From NCBI GenBank assembly GCA_963575745.1, contig CAUYUJ010014354.1:62001-126000 (forward strand): 64,000 nt of DNA. The letters run 5' to 3'. The translations under genes and the position numbers were made by a program. This DNA is from Prorocentrum cordatum. Its lineage: Eukaryota > Sar > Dinophyceae > Prorocentrales > Prorocentraceae. Shown piece by piece: positions 53,367-64,000 of this stretch. The notes below the pieces were generated by a model that worked only from the letters and a program-made list of their open reading frames with translations, was not told the origin of the DNA and did not search any database. Each line of letters begins with the position of its first letter. The first letter of the stretch is position 1.

Positions 53367-54135
53367 TGGCCTAGGCCTATAGAATCAGAATGGACAGGGG
53401 AGGTGATGTGCCACAATCAGCCGGCCACCTCGGTGGGGGCGCTGGGCTGTGCAACTCCCTTCTGGAATGGTGGGTGGATCTTCCCGGGTATCGCCCCACC
53501 TGGGCCTGCTGGAATGGTGGGTTGATATTCCCGGATATCGCCTAACCTTGGCATCGCCTCCCCAGGTCGCGTCGTCCCGATGATGCTCAGACAGTATCTT
53601 TCTTCGCCCAAATCTCTTCACACAGATCGCCCGCCCGATTTCATGTCCACAGCACAGAAGAAGGACGGGGACAAACTACATTCGATCGAATAAAAATCAT
53701 GAATCGGCCCAGACTCTTTGACGCCAACAGAAGGGAGGCAAACCAGTCAACCTGTAAAAGAAAGGCAAACAATGCTGGAGTGCAGCTGGGCTGCTCCCAA
53801 CCATCGACAAGCGGCTGTCAGTCGTCGATGGGCTCGAAAAGCACCAACGAAATCACGCGCTGCGCGAGGCTTCCGTGACCGAACGTGCTTGCTTCTGGCG
53901 AAGGGCCGTTGGGGAGAAACCGCCTGCCCTCCCCCCCCCCCCTCCCTGCCGTCCCAGCGCGATGGGAAGGGATGGGAACGAGGGATCCGCCACCGTGCCT
54001 GCACGGGGTGGGCGTGCTAGAACGCTCCTGTGGTCCTTCTGGGCATGTCTTTTTATGCTTTCTGGGGCCTCCCCGATTCGCACGCGCTCGCGTAGACCGA
54101 TCCCCCCCCTGAAATTGCGCCGTGGCGCCCTTTAC
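53367..54135. other. No gene; 47-bp duplication inside
   Basis: CTGGAATGGTGGGT at 53462 and 53509 starts two 47-bp copies containing TTCCCGG.TATCGCC. The rest is unique. Confidence 0.7.
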
Positions 54136-54139
54136 GACC

Positions 54140-55290
54140 TCTTGAAGGCTAAGATGGCCCCCAAGAGGGCTTCCAAGAATTTTTTTTACGGCCGCAGGCG
54201 GAAGCGCCAGCGGCGGGCGGTCACGGTCGGGCTGCGGCCGCGACAAGCGGAGCGGGCGCGCGCGGGGCCGCGGTAGGCTTCCAAGAAAACCGAGACAACC
54301 AAACTGCTCAATATGGCCCAAGATCGCTCAAGAGGCCTCTCAAGACAGTCTCAACACGGCCCAAGAGGCTCCCGAGAGGGTCTCTAGACGGCTCATGAGG
54401 CCCCAAGACGGAAACGATTTTGAGGTTCTCGCATACTAGGGTTTCCGACCGCTCAAGATTGCCCGGGTCTCCAAGAGGAGGCCCCCCAAAAGGCCCGAAG
54501 CCGGCCCAAGAAGACCCATAGATCGCCCAAGCGGCTCCCCAAAGGGCCCCAAGATGGCCTTGGACCGCTCCAAGAGAGCAACAAGACGGCCCAGAAAGGC
54601 CCCTTGCGCTGTGGTCAAACATTCACACTTGCCAGAACCTCGAAGACCCTCAAACACCTATGGGACATGGATGGCTTTGGCCTCCTCGGGCTCTCCTGGA
54701 GGGCCTCTGGAAACCTCTTGGGCCGTCTTGGGGGCCTCTTGATCTGCCTTGAGGCCTTCTTGGGAGCCTTAAGGCCTCCAGTGGCCTCCAGGACGGCTTT
54801 CAAGGCAACCAAGATGACGCCAATCTGGCCCAAGATGGCCCAAGACGGCTCAAAAGGCTGCCAAGACAGCCCCAACATAGAGCAAGAGGTCTCAAAACAA
54901 CTCTCCTGGAGAGTCCGAGGAGGCCCACACCGTAAATTGCCCTTACGTGTCTGGAACATTTGGAGGTTCTCACATGGTCGGGCTTGCGACCGCCCATGAG
55001 GGTCTAGACAGCCTCCAAGAAGCCTGCAGAATAGCTCCAAGATCGCCCAAGAAGCCCCTAAGAGGGCCCACACTCGGCCTAAAAATGGCCCACTGATCGC
55101 CCAAACGGTTCCCAAGAGGGCCCCCAAAATGGTCGTGAACCGTTCCAAGACGACACCAACGCGGCCTACAGAGGCCCCCAAGGCGGCGCACATAGGCGCC
55201 AGGCATGCCACAAGTCCCCGAAGACAGCCTAAGATGCCCCAAGAAGCTCCCAGGAGGCCCAAGGGCAGGAACCAACAAGCCTTATCCTGC
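54140..55290. repeat. CCAAGA-type block K7
   Basis: Over 1.1 kb of CCCAAGA filler, mostly plus orientation with a reversed patch at 54680-54790. Two related AT-richer inserts near 54420-54465 and 54936-54990 share GAGGTTCTC.CA and GACCGC.CA.GA. Confidence 0.85.
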
Positions 55291-55306
55291 TCAGCCTCAT
55301 GTTGCC

Positions 55307-55520
55307 CCCCTCCTCCTCCTCCTCGTACTTATCCTCCTCCTCCTCCTCCTCCTCCTGTTCCTCCTCCTCCTCCTTCCCCTCCTCCTCCTCCTCCTCCTCC
55401 GCCTCCTCCTCCTCCTCCTCCTCCTCCGCCTCCTCCGCCTCCTCCTCTTCCTCCTCCGCCTCCTCCTCCTCCTCCTTCTCTGCTCCTCCTCCTCCTCCTC
55501 CTCCTCCTCCTCCTCCCCCG
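55307..55520. repeat. (CCT)n array
   Basis: CCT triplets with CCG interruptions. Confidence 0.95.
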
Positions 55521-55609
55521 CCTCTTCCCTGCCGCGCAAACGAAAACGAGGTCGGGATCACGACCCGCCCCGCTCCAATGCAGACGACTCTCTGGAATCA
55601 TGCTGTTCC

Positions 55610-55772
55610 TGCACTTGTAGCGTGGATATTGCAGCGAAGGGTTGAACATCCCTCCCTCCCTTCCTCCCTCCCTCCTTCCTACACTTGCTGCCCCTCCCTC
55701 CCTCCCTTCCTCCCTCCCTCCCTCCCAGGTCTCACTTGTAGCGTGGATATTGCGGCGAAGGGTTGAACATGA
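55610..55772. repeat. Direct repeat flanking a (CCCT)n tract
   Basis: CACTTGTAGCGTGGATATTG with GCGAAGGGTTGAACAT occurs at 55613 and 55733; CCCTCCCTTCCT runs lie between, as if the tract was duplicated together with its flank. Confidence 0.88.
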
Positions 55773-55904
55773 TGGGTTTGTCCAAGAAGTTCAGAATCAA
55801 ATTCGCCTGAAATTCACCAAAGGGAACTCGGATCCCGTTCCAAAGAATGTCAAAACCAGCAAGGCGGAATCTGACCCTCTGACCCCCCCCGCCGCCCAGG
55901 ATCC

Positions 55905-56110
55905 TCCATGACCCCCGTGACCACCTCCTCCCCGCGGTGCCCCCATGACGCCTCCCCCCCGGGGCCCCCGTGACCACCCGGACAGCTCCCCCGACCCCCC
56001 GTGTCCCCCCATCTGCGGAACCCTTGTGACCCCTCCCCCGCGGCGCCCCCATGGCCCCTGTGAACCCCCCCCCGCACCTTCGTTTCACGGAACCCTTGTG
56101 AACCCCTGTG
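55905..56110. repeat. Degenerate ~25-30-bp tandem repeat, C-rich
   Basis: Units such as CCCCCATGACGCCTCC and CCCCGTGACCACC recur; the array resumes after repeat H copy 2, at 56370-56425, so H appears to interrupt it. Confidence 0.75.
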
Positions 56111-56122
56111 AACCTTTCGTTT

Positions 56123-56363
56123 CACTGCACCGAGCTTACAGACGTGCTGCAGCGGATTGTTGCGTGGATTTCTGCGAATGGAAGACCCTGAAAAGGCGAA
56201 CGAAAAACGACATTGATTTCACGTGTTTTCGTTAGTCTTCATTCCTGGCAACAGAAAAGCCGCACGAAACTCACTTCGAAATCCGGAACGAAATTCTCCA
56301 AGACACTCCGGGCCCATCCTATTGTTTTTCGAACGAAATCCGCTCTGAGATGTTGGCGCCATG
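56123..56363 (+). repeat. Dispersed repeat H, copy 2
   Basis: Matches 15215-15549 apart from the (AC)n: GACGTGCTGCAGCGGATT, CGAAATCCGGAACGAAATTC, ACTCCGGGCCCA and CGAACGAAATCCGCTCTG. Confidence 0.85.
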
Positions 56364-56449
56364 ATTCGTCACCCCCGTGACTCCCCCCCCGCAGGGGCCC
56401 CATGACCCCTCCCCCACGGGGGGCCTTGGCGAGGCGATCTGGCAGAAAC

Positions 56450-56602
56450 AAGAACCGGACCGAGCAATAAGAAGAAACGGACCGAACCAGAAACAGTAAT
56501 GTGACGAACCAAACCGAAACGAAAGAATTACGCAACCGAACCACACCGAACCGAACCGGAAACACCACGGAACCGAACCGGCCAGAACCGAACCGGGACT
56601 TT
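56450..56602. repeat. (ACCGA)n-like degenerate repeat
   Basis: ACCGAACCGG and variants repeated throughout. Confidence 0.85.
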
Positions 56603-57130
56603 CCTGAACTATAGCGCCTAATACTTGTGCACGTGGATGAATTAACGCGGCTTCGTGGCAACAGTCGAAACTGAATTGTTGATCCTGCAAATGAATCAAA
56701 GCGGTCCCACTTGATATTGTTGGGAAACTTACTTGGCTGGGTGTTTACATGATTTCATTGGATGGTGAAACACAAACTGATTTGCCCATCTACTAATGAT
56801 AAACACGGGTATGATTGGTATACAAGCTTTCGAGTTTCAACCATGACCCCCTTTTGCAACACATCCACAAACATGTACACTTAGAAATAAGATGTTTGCT
56901 GATTTATTCATGAACGTCTATGTATTTGTGAAAATACATCCCCAGGCCGAAAGTTGTTCCCCTTGCATGGGAACGCATGGATCCATTTGGATCCAATTAC
57001 GTATGTGCGAAAATCACGTGGATCCGATTTCCGTGTCGTCTGGATACAATTTTTTGGCGTGGAAGCTTCGTGGGTCCAATTCTTTTGCTGGAATAAATTT
57101 ATAATCACAGCCAACACAAGGGACCCAAGG
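56603..57130. other. AT-rich island, part 1, no gene
   Basis: Composition drops sharply in GC. GGATCC-AATT-like motifs recur around 56979-57075. No domain was found in the short frames. Confidence 0.6.
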
Positions 57131-57249
57131 GGAAATGGGTCCACGGAGCCTTGGACCTGCTAACCCAGCTATGATCCTACGGGGGAGGGGTTTCCCTACC
57201 GAGAGACACAACACACGGGGACGAGTAGGGAAGCACAAACCAGGGGCGG

Positions 57250-57605
57250 GCGAAGAGGCAGATGAGGGAGGAAGGACGGAGAGGAGGGAGAGGACGACGA
57301 CGAGGAAGAAGAGTAGAGACGAGAAAGAGGAGGAGGGCAAACGAAGAGTCAGGAGGAGGGGAGGAGGAGGAGAGCGGAGGAGGGAGGAAGAGGAGGGAGG
57401 AGGGAAGTGGAAAGGAGGCGGGAGAGGAGGAGGCCGGAGGGAAGAGGAGGAGGACGAGTGATGGGGGAGGGAGGCATAACGAGGGCGGGAGGAGGAAGAG
57501 GTAGGATGGACGAGGAGGAGGAGGAAGGAGAAGGGAGGAGGACGAGGAGGGAGGACGAGGAGGGAGGACGGAAGAGGCGGATGAGGGAGGAGGGACGAGG
57601 GAAAA
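57250..57605. repeat. Imperfect GGA/GAGG tract
   Basis: GAGGAGG with many interruptions. Confidence 0.85.
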
Positions 57606-57624
57606 CGACCGCGGTGCCCCGGTC

Positions 57625-57795
57625 GGGAGCTCGAGCGCCACAGCGGGCCTGGCCACCTCTCCGAACCCCTCCCATAACATGTCGTTGTTCGAGCGCCACA
57701 GCTGCCCCGGCCAACTCCCGCAGCCTCCATAACATGTGGGTGCTCGAGCGCCACAGCGGGCCTGGCCAACTCCCGCAGCCTCCCATGACATATGC
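57625..57795 (+). repeat. 54-58-bp tandem repeat, 3 units
   Basis: TCGAGCGCCACAG at 57631, 57689 and 57743, with GGGCCTGGCCAACTCCCGCA and CCATAACATGT. Confidence 0.9.
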
Positions 57796-57879
57796 CGCAC
57801 CCCACCTCGACGAGAGCGCGATATGATCGCTGCGTCCGCATCCGCTAAAGCCAACGACACTTCGCATTTGCCATCTGGG

Positions 57880-59720
57880 CCTCAAGAGAAAAATATTTCG
57901 GCCTGCTCAAGCATGTATGTATACATATAATATGTACGATAATGTGGAGAGTAGTAAAACCAAGACCATGGTTACCCACGAAAAAGCAAGTTCATGAACA
58001 TATGCATACTAAATTGGTGGCGCATGAATGTACATGATTCATTGCTGCTGCCACACCCAGATCTCTCAATGACGCAATCGCATGTGTAATTACACTGGTA
58101 CGCTATGTTACAGTGTTCGCACAGGTTCAAAAGACTTTGTAAATAATGCGAACACGTCATTGTTCAAAGGTATCGTGCACATTGACATGTAAAACAACAT
58201 CTTTCGCAACTGGGTTTGCAGGATCCATTGGCAGTGAAAAGAAAACACTTTGTTGCCATCAACCCCAGGCTATTTTCATCAGCATGAACAGATGCTAGTG
58301 TTTTCCCAGCTGAATGTATGTGAGTCCTTAGAAAGCTTGCTACGCATCCCCATTTGCAGGCCAAACAACAGGGGCAATACTACTCCTGATGCAAAGAGTG
58401 CTACTTCACAGTTCCCCACTGTACATTTATAGTATCCATGAATGACTATACTGGAATACTCAAAACAGCGCCTTTACATAACATGGTGTGAGGTTGTTCG
58501 TTCCGCATGAGTCTGCAGACGTAATACCAGACAAAAAAAACAATCATAAACTTTTTAGGGCTGTAGGGCTATAGGGCTGCAGGGCTATCTAGGCTCTTGG
58601 GCGCTACATGGGCTATATGGATATATGGGTTACAAGGCTATCGGGCTATAGGGCGATAGGGATATAGGGCTATAAGGCTATAGGGCTACAAGGCACCGGG
58701 CACCCGGGCACCCCGCACCCGGGCACCCACCCGGGCACCGGGCACCCGTCACCCGGGCTGTGAGGTTGTTCGTTCCGCATAAGTTTGCAGCCATATGCGA
58801 ACATAAAAAGTGAACAAACATTACGCACAATATAACTTGCTGAAACAACGAAGGGTGCATGTCGTAAAAATGTAGACGATGCAAAGATGCCTGTGCAACA
58901 AATTAGACAGAACCGCACATCTGTGTTCCAGCTAAGGCGATAATGTTGCGAGTTCCCCACCTGGAGCTACAGTTCTGTAAACAATCAGGAAGAAACAACT
59001 ATGATCAGAGAGTTCTGGGGTCCGTATGCCTATAATACGTATGTGTTCACAGGGATTCGTGTATGATCAGACTGTTCCGTTGATAAAAAAAATGATAGAT
59101 CCTCGTGCGACAGAGGATACGTCATGTGGTAGCCATGTGAGCTTATTGATTGCGTCAAAGCAAATGGAATTTGACTTTATTGATTCAAGCTCAATGATTA
59201 AAACAAGTAAAACAATTCATCAGTGTTACATAAGACCTTACACTTCAATGCTGATCAAATAACATTGTCACAGATGTTGTTACTAAGAGCAAATAAAAAT
59301 TGTCTTCGAACGGTTACAGGCGTTCGATGATGGTTAAAATCCGTATGTCAACAAACTGCGAATCAGCGGTTCTTACATGGAACGCCCTGTTGTGTTCGTA
59401 GTGTGTTCTATGACATGGTGAAACATTATTAAGTTGGGTAACGCAGTTTGAAAAAATAATTACATCCATAATTCTGCAAACAGCTAGATGTGGACATGAA
59501 CATATATGCTTGAGCGATGTCGTCAAACGTTTTGAATAACAAAATATGCTTAATTCTGGAATGGTTCAGATGAATGTGGTGGTTCAGGAAATGCTAACGG
59601 AAGTAACATAATTGTTACATACAATGATCTGCCACATGAAATTGTGGATTCAATAACTTTCCCAGCACGTTCCTGGCATTACGTATTCTGGAACTTTCTG
59701 GAAACACCATCGGTTCAACC
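57880..59720. other. AT-rich island, part 2, no gene
   Basis: About 1.8 kb of AT-rich DNA with only short frames (under 100 codons) and no recognisable protein, tRNA or rRNA. It includes the repeats at 58480-58800. Confidence 0.6.
58480..58800. repeat. Direct repeats flanking GGGCTATA and GGGCACCC arrays
   Basis: GTGAGGTTGTTCGTTCCGCA occurs at about 58491 and 58761. Between them lies a TATAGGGC-type array (58551-58690) and a GGGCACCC-type array (58690-58760). Confidence 0.88.
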
Positions 59721-60285
59721 GTTTCCCTTCGGCCGACCATACAGTCCTACGCCAAGTGTCCTTCCTGCTGCGCTGCTGCACAGGCGGAGTGGTGGGGTTT
59801 GCGGCAGGCAGCTTGGTAGGATGTCAGACGTGGCGGAAACACACCTACGAAACTTGCCTCCCCCTCTATCCACTTCCCCCTCTCCTCCCCTCCACCGTTC
59901 GTCCCTCCTTCACTTCGTCCCTTCCCCTCGCCTCCCGTCACCTCTCCCGCCCTACCAGCCTCCCTCCATCCCTCGCGTGCTTCCTCCTCCCCGTCCTCCC
60001 TCTCTCTTGCCCTCCCCTCTCCTGCCCTGCCCTCCCCTCCTTCCTCCTCCCTCCTCCCCACTTCCTTCCACCCCCCACTCCAGAGACCTCCTGAACTCTC
60101 CGACGACAAACCTCCAACGAAAACCAGAAGACTGCCAGAGTCCTCCGCCCACCCCCTCCAGCGAGGCGGGGATCCACCAATGACCGCAGCCTAGGGGACC
60201 TACCTTTGAAAGCCTTTGGGCACCTCGGCAGGCAGCTGATACGGATTTGTGTGGCCCCCTGGGGCGGATGATACATTTTGGCGAC
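59721..60285. other. No gene; pyrimidine-rich 59860-60080
   Basis: CT-rich low-complexity sequence then unique sequence. Confidence 0.55.
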
Positions 60286-60440
60286 GCGAACAGGGGGGTA
60301 GGGGGAGGGGGGAAGGCTTCTTCGAAGGAGCTTGCTTCTTAGAAGGTGCGGGACTTGCGTACATCTACAGAGAAGTGCCTTCTGAGAAGCAGGGGTGCTT
60401 CCCAGAAGCCTCCCCTCTCCCAATAACCCCCCTCTGCGCG
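60286..60440. mobile_element. Foldback element family F, copy 2
   Basis: GCGAACAGGGGGGTAGGGGG, GCTTCTTCGAAGG on the left; AGAAGCCTCCCCTCTCCC and CCCCCCTCTGCGCG on the right, with GAGAAGCAGGGGTGC in common with copy 1. Confidence 0.75.
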
Positions 60441-60712
60441 TGGCTGCACATCCATGTCCACCGCCGGCCAAGGTCCCAGAACATCGATCCCCCAGGCAGT
60501 GGTCATGGCGGGAGCCGCCCGCTGCACCAGAGCGGCGGCTGGCGATGGCGGCCCGAGCCCGCCTCCGCAGGGACTCCGCCAGGTCCAGGGCGTGGGCTCG
60601 CGCCATGGCCGCGCGCGCGCGGGGGGGGCCCGCCAAAGGGGGCCGACGGCGGCGGGGCCCCACTAGGGCCGAAGGAACCGAAGGGAGCCGGAGCAGGAGT
60701 AGGAGGTGGCCT
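60441..60712. other. GC-rich, possible minus-strand coding, unproven
   Basis: The minus frame MARAHALDLAESLRRRARAA (ATG near 60606) looks protein-like but is short and has no domain. Confidence 0.25.
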
Positions 60713-60883
60713 CCTCCTCCTCTCCTTCCTTCCTCCCTTCCTCCCTTCCTTCACTCCTTCCTCCTCCTCCTCCTCCTCCTCCTCCTCCTCCTCCGCCTCC
60801 TTCCTCCTTCCTCCTTCCTCCTTCCTCCTTCCCCCTTCCTCCTGATCCTCCCTCCTCCTCCTGCTGCTCCTGCTCCTCCTGCT

Positions 60884-60919
<36 letters not shown>

Positions 60920-61015
60920 CCTTCTCCTCCTCCTCCTCCTCCTCCTCCTCCTCCTCCCTCATCATCCTCATCATCCTCATCATCCTCCTCATCCTCCTCC
61001 TCATCCTTCTCCCAC
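60713..61015. repeat. (CCT)n/(CTG)n/(CAT)n compound array
   Basis: CCT blocks, then TGCTCC units (60860-60920), then CATCCT units (60958-61010). Confidence 0.95.
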
Positions 61016-61304
61016 GTCTCCTCTGATGTATCGCGCCTCCGTTTCCTCACGCGCGCGCAAGGGAGACCGAGAAGGAGGAAAACGGGAAGCAGGAGGAGAA
61101 GGAGAAGGACGGAACAGGAGAAACAGTGAGGGACTTGGGAAAAAAGAAGAGGACGCAGCGGAAGAGGAGGATGCAGCAGAGGGGTGGCAGCAGGAAGAGC
61201 ATAAGGAGGGGAGAGCTGGATGGCAAAAACGGTTGGGTGACGGGTCAACTCCCTGGCTGGGGGGTGCCGGGAGACACGCGGACCTGGCCACGCCGGCGGC
61301 GGCG

Positions 61305-61388
61305 CGACCTCCTCCTCTTCCTCCTCCTCCTCCTCCTCCTTCTCTTCCTCCGCCTCCACCTCCGCCTCCGCCTCCTCCACCTACTCCG
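61305..61388. repeat. (CCT)n tract
   Basis: CCT with CCG interruptions. Confidence 0.92.
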
Positions 61389-61599
61389 CATCTTCGTTCT
61401 CATCACCACTCACCAGCATCCTCTGGATTGGCCACTCCCTGACATCTGTGATCTTCAACCTTCTGCATCTTTGACGAAATCTGCTTCGCTCGCTGGTCGC
61501 GCGCACCAAGGCCAGCACCCCCGCCGTCCTCCATCAGAGTGCTGACACGGTGGAGCTCGGCAGAGGCCTTGGCGCGCTCCTGGCGGCAGCCAGCGCTCC

Positions 61600-61712
61600 T
61601 CCTCGTCGTCATCGTCGACGTCGTTATCGTCGGCGGCGTCCTCGTCATCGTCGGCGTCCTCGTCGTCGGCGTCGGCGTCGGCCTCGGCGTCCTCGTCGAC
61701 GTCGACGCCGCC
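61600..61712. repeat. (GTC)n imperfect array
   Basis: GTC/GTCGGC triplets. Confidence 0.92.
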
Positions 61713-61721
61713 GATGGCTTC

Positions 61722-62420
61722 TCATATCATCCTGTGGTGTTGGATCCTCGTTTTGAAGAGACAGCGCGCCCCTCCAACCTCCTCGTCCCGCCCCCTTCTC
61801 CCTCCTCACATCCCTGCCTCAGCCCTTCGCGCGTCCACATCGTCATCGTCATCATCATCCTCATCATTTTCGTCCCTGGGGCGCCCCGCCGATGTTAGCA
61901 CACTCTTCAGGCGTTTCGCGGCCCAACAAGGCAACGCCCACATGGCATCATCTCGCCCATGTTGGCATGCTCCTCACACGTTCCGTGGCCCCACAGGGGC
62001 TCCGCCGAAGGCTCCAGCGGCAACGCCCGCACGTAGTCACCCCGCCCATGTCGGCACACCCCTCACACGCTTCGGGGCCCCACATGGAACTCCACCGAAG
62101 GCCCCAATGGCAGCAATGGCATGGTTGTTCACGTCGACACACCCTCCGCACGGTTCGTGGCCCCACGAGGAGCTCCACCGAAGGCCCCAGTGGCAGCGCC
62201 CATCCCGCCCATGTCGGCACACCCCTCACACGTTTCGTGGCCCCACAGGGGGCTCCATTGAAGGCCCCAGCGGCGACGCCCGCATGGCGTCACCCCGCCC
62301 ATGTCAGCACACCCCTTACACGTGCCGTGGCCCCACAGGGAGCCCCACCAAAAGCCCGCACGGCGCCACCCCCCTCAGTTCGGCACACGCCTCACGCGTT
62401 TCGTGACCCCTTCGTCGTCC
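61722..62420 (+). repeat. Relative of the foldback-element arm and tandem array
   Basis: Starts CATCCTGTGGTGTTGGATCC, then TTTGAAGAGACAGC and a C/T-rich spacer, as at 6577-6700. It is followed by units with TTTCGTGGCCCCACAGGG and GCTCCACCGAAGGCCCCAG, here joined to GCCCATGTCGGCACACCCC instead of the ATGCGG part. No inverted partner is in view. Confidence 0.8.
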
Positions 62421-62439
62421 CACCTGCTTGGCGGCACCC

Positions 62440-63205
62440 AATCATCGCCTTCGGGGCCCCCAAAGCGCTCCAAGAGCGCTCCAAGGAGCCTCCATGAGAG
62501 CTCAAGATGCTCTAATACGGCCCGAGAGTGCTCAAGGTCGTCCAAGACGATCGCTGGACGGCCTGAGACGCCTCCGAAACGCCTCAAGATAGGCCCAAGA
62601 GTATCTCCGAAAAGGCTCCGAGAGCCAAAATGCCATCAGTTCCCTGAGGTCTTTGGAATCTGGATGATGTCAACCCCATCACCTTCTCGTGCTTTCACAA
62701 CTCAAGACGGCCCAAGAGGCCTGTAGCATGTTTCCAAGGCGGCCCTAGGGGCTCCCATGAGGGCCCAAAGATGTCGCTGGCAGACTGCAAGATGGCCCAA
62801 GAGGCCCCACAAAGGAGCTCAAGCGGCATCCTAGTCGGCCCCACTAGGGGACCCTGAACTGCACTTTCGAGCCCTGCCACCGAAGATGGCCCCTAAGACC
62901 ATCAGCAGGCGCCCAAGAGGCCCCTCAGAGGTTCCAGCGAGACCTCGATAGCAGGAGGCCCCATGAATGCCGCGAAAAGGCCCCCGCGAAACCTCCCAAG
63001 AGACCCCCAGAAGCCTCCCAATGAGGCCGCTTGTGCACGACCCAGTCTGGCCGAAAACCATTGCACACTACGTGCATTATGCGCCGAGGACGGTGACAAG
63101 ACGGTGAAACTGGGCTCCAAGACGGACGACCCAAGACGCCGCATTCTCCCCATTTTGGGCGACCGTCAACGATCCGAGGGGCATGACAGATGGCTCCAGA
63201 GAGCT
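62440..63205 (+). repeat. CCAAGA-type block K8
   Basis: CCCAAGAGG filler with an AT-richer insert at about 62625-62705. Confidence 0.82.
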
Positions 63206-63370
63206 CCAACATGACAACCCAGAAGGTTCAAGGAGAACGCATCATAAGTTCATCTTGCATGTTCCATAAAATGTCAAAACTCTCCCATGCTTCGGGCGGC
63301 CCGGAACACATCAAACATAGCCCCAGCGAGCTCCAATATGACACCCCAGAAGGTTCCAAGAGGTACACAT
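63193..63370 (+). repeat. Short direct repeat, two copies
   Basis: GAGCTCCAACATGACAACCC with AGAAGGTTC at 63201 and a close copy at 63328. Confidence 0.8.
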
Positions 63371-63670
63371 CATAGCGACACCTTGCCGACGGCTCACAGC
63401 GGCCAGCGCGCGGGGAGCCCTCAGCGCAAAGGCTGGTACCAGTATCGCTCGGCGACCGCAAGGCCTCGGCAACGAGCGCGCGCGCGCTGCACCGCGAACA
63501 CCCCCCTCTCACACGCCAACAAACACCCTAACGCGCGACGCGCGAGACCACACAAAACAAGCCCAATCGGGCGGATCGGGCGGGCGGATCCTAACGGGCG
63601 TGCTGGGCGGGTAGACCCTAACAGGCGAGCGGGTCGGGTCGGGCGGGACATTGAAGTAGTGCGGAGTTCA

Positions 63671-63998
63671 TCGAGCTGACCACATCAACGAGGGCGACCA
63701 CGCCCACGAGGGCGACAACGGCTTCGGCGACGGCGATGACGAGGGCGATGAAGACGAACGACGACAACGACGGCAACGAGGACGACGACGACGATGACGA
63801 CAACAACGACGACGACAACGACGACAACGGCGACAACGTCGACGACGACGACAAAGACGACGACAAAGACGACGACAAGGACGACGACGGCGAGAGCGAC
63901 AATGGGGACGCCGACGGGTGCGACGACGACGAGAGCGACGGCTACGACGACGATAAGGGCGACGACGGCGACGACGACCCCAACGGGAGTACGTGAGG
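63671..63998. repeat. (GAC)n triplet array
   Basis: GAC/GACGAC triplets with AAC and GGC interruptions; frames give poly-Asp or poly-Ser/Leu. Confidence 0.95.
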
Positions 63999-64000
63999 AC

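Noticed and set aside
58551-58690. Telomere-like repeat
   Set aside because: TATAGGGC-type units resemble TTTAGGG only loosely and are irregular and internal.
56603-59720. Plastid or mitochondrial DNA insertion
   Set aside because: Low GC only; no organelle gene fragment could be recognised by eye.
62625-62645. Possible inverted relict DinoSL (GAGAGCCAAAATGCCATC)
   Set aside because: Only the central GCCAAAATG agrees; too short and mismatched for a relict SL call.

Overview
This window reads as nuclear DNA of a dinoflagellate. The decisive evidence is a perfect 22-nt dinoflagellate spliced-leader (DinoSL) sequence at 25016-25037. Supporting traits are high GC outside one AT-rich island, very low gene density, huge triplet microsatellites, and decayed non-LTR retrotransposons. 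A GC-rich genome such as that of Prorocentrum would fit, but the species is inference. A 100-N assembly gap lies at 39163-39262.

Layout. 1-3.6 kb: triplet arrays. 3.6-10.45 kb: small inverted-repeat elements (families F, J, C, D), then a ~4.5 kb foldback-like element (5936-10452) holding ~77-bp repeats in opposite orientations. 10.5-19.9 kb: a CCAAGA-rich block, foldback element G1, a two-exon minus-strand gene fragment (12172-12692), 75-, 48- and 87-bp tandem arrays and a (CATA)n array. 20017-22290: the only long intact gene, a minus-strand endonuclease/exonuclease/phosphatase-fold (EEP) protein of 757 aa whose coding sequence is studded with a 17-bp repeat. 22.3-25.0 kb: arrays. 25.0-38.6 kb: two decayed LINE-type retrotransposons in the same orientation, each bounded on both sides by (GGA)n. 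39-47 kb: mostly featureless, with weak coding remnants. 47-56 kb: arrays, more CCAAGA blocks and a second copy of the terminal-inverted-repeat element that interrupts LINE-1. 56.6-59.7 kb: an AT-rich island without recognisable genes. 59.7-64 kb: triplet arrays, a relative of the foldback element and more CCAAGA filler.

How it fits together. Most of the window is repeat sequence. LINE-1 carries ORF1, EEP endonuclease, reverse transcriptase, a zinc-binding motif and RNase H, and begins exactly at a DinoSL, as if a trans-spliced retroelement RNA had been copied back into the genome. LINE-2 has an APE-like endonuclease, an RT with an FADD motif and C-terminal zinc fingers. Both are broken by stops and frameshifts. 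A non-autonomous element (A, 28301-29069) sits inside the LINE-1 RT domain, and its relative B (52516-53363) has the same terminal inverted repeats. Long stop-free frames over the arrays are composition artefacts and are not annotated as genes.
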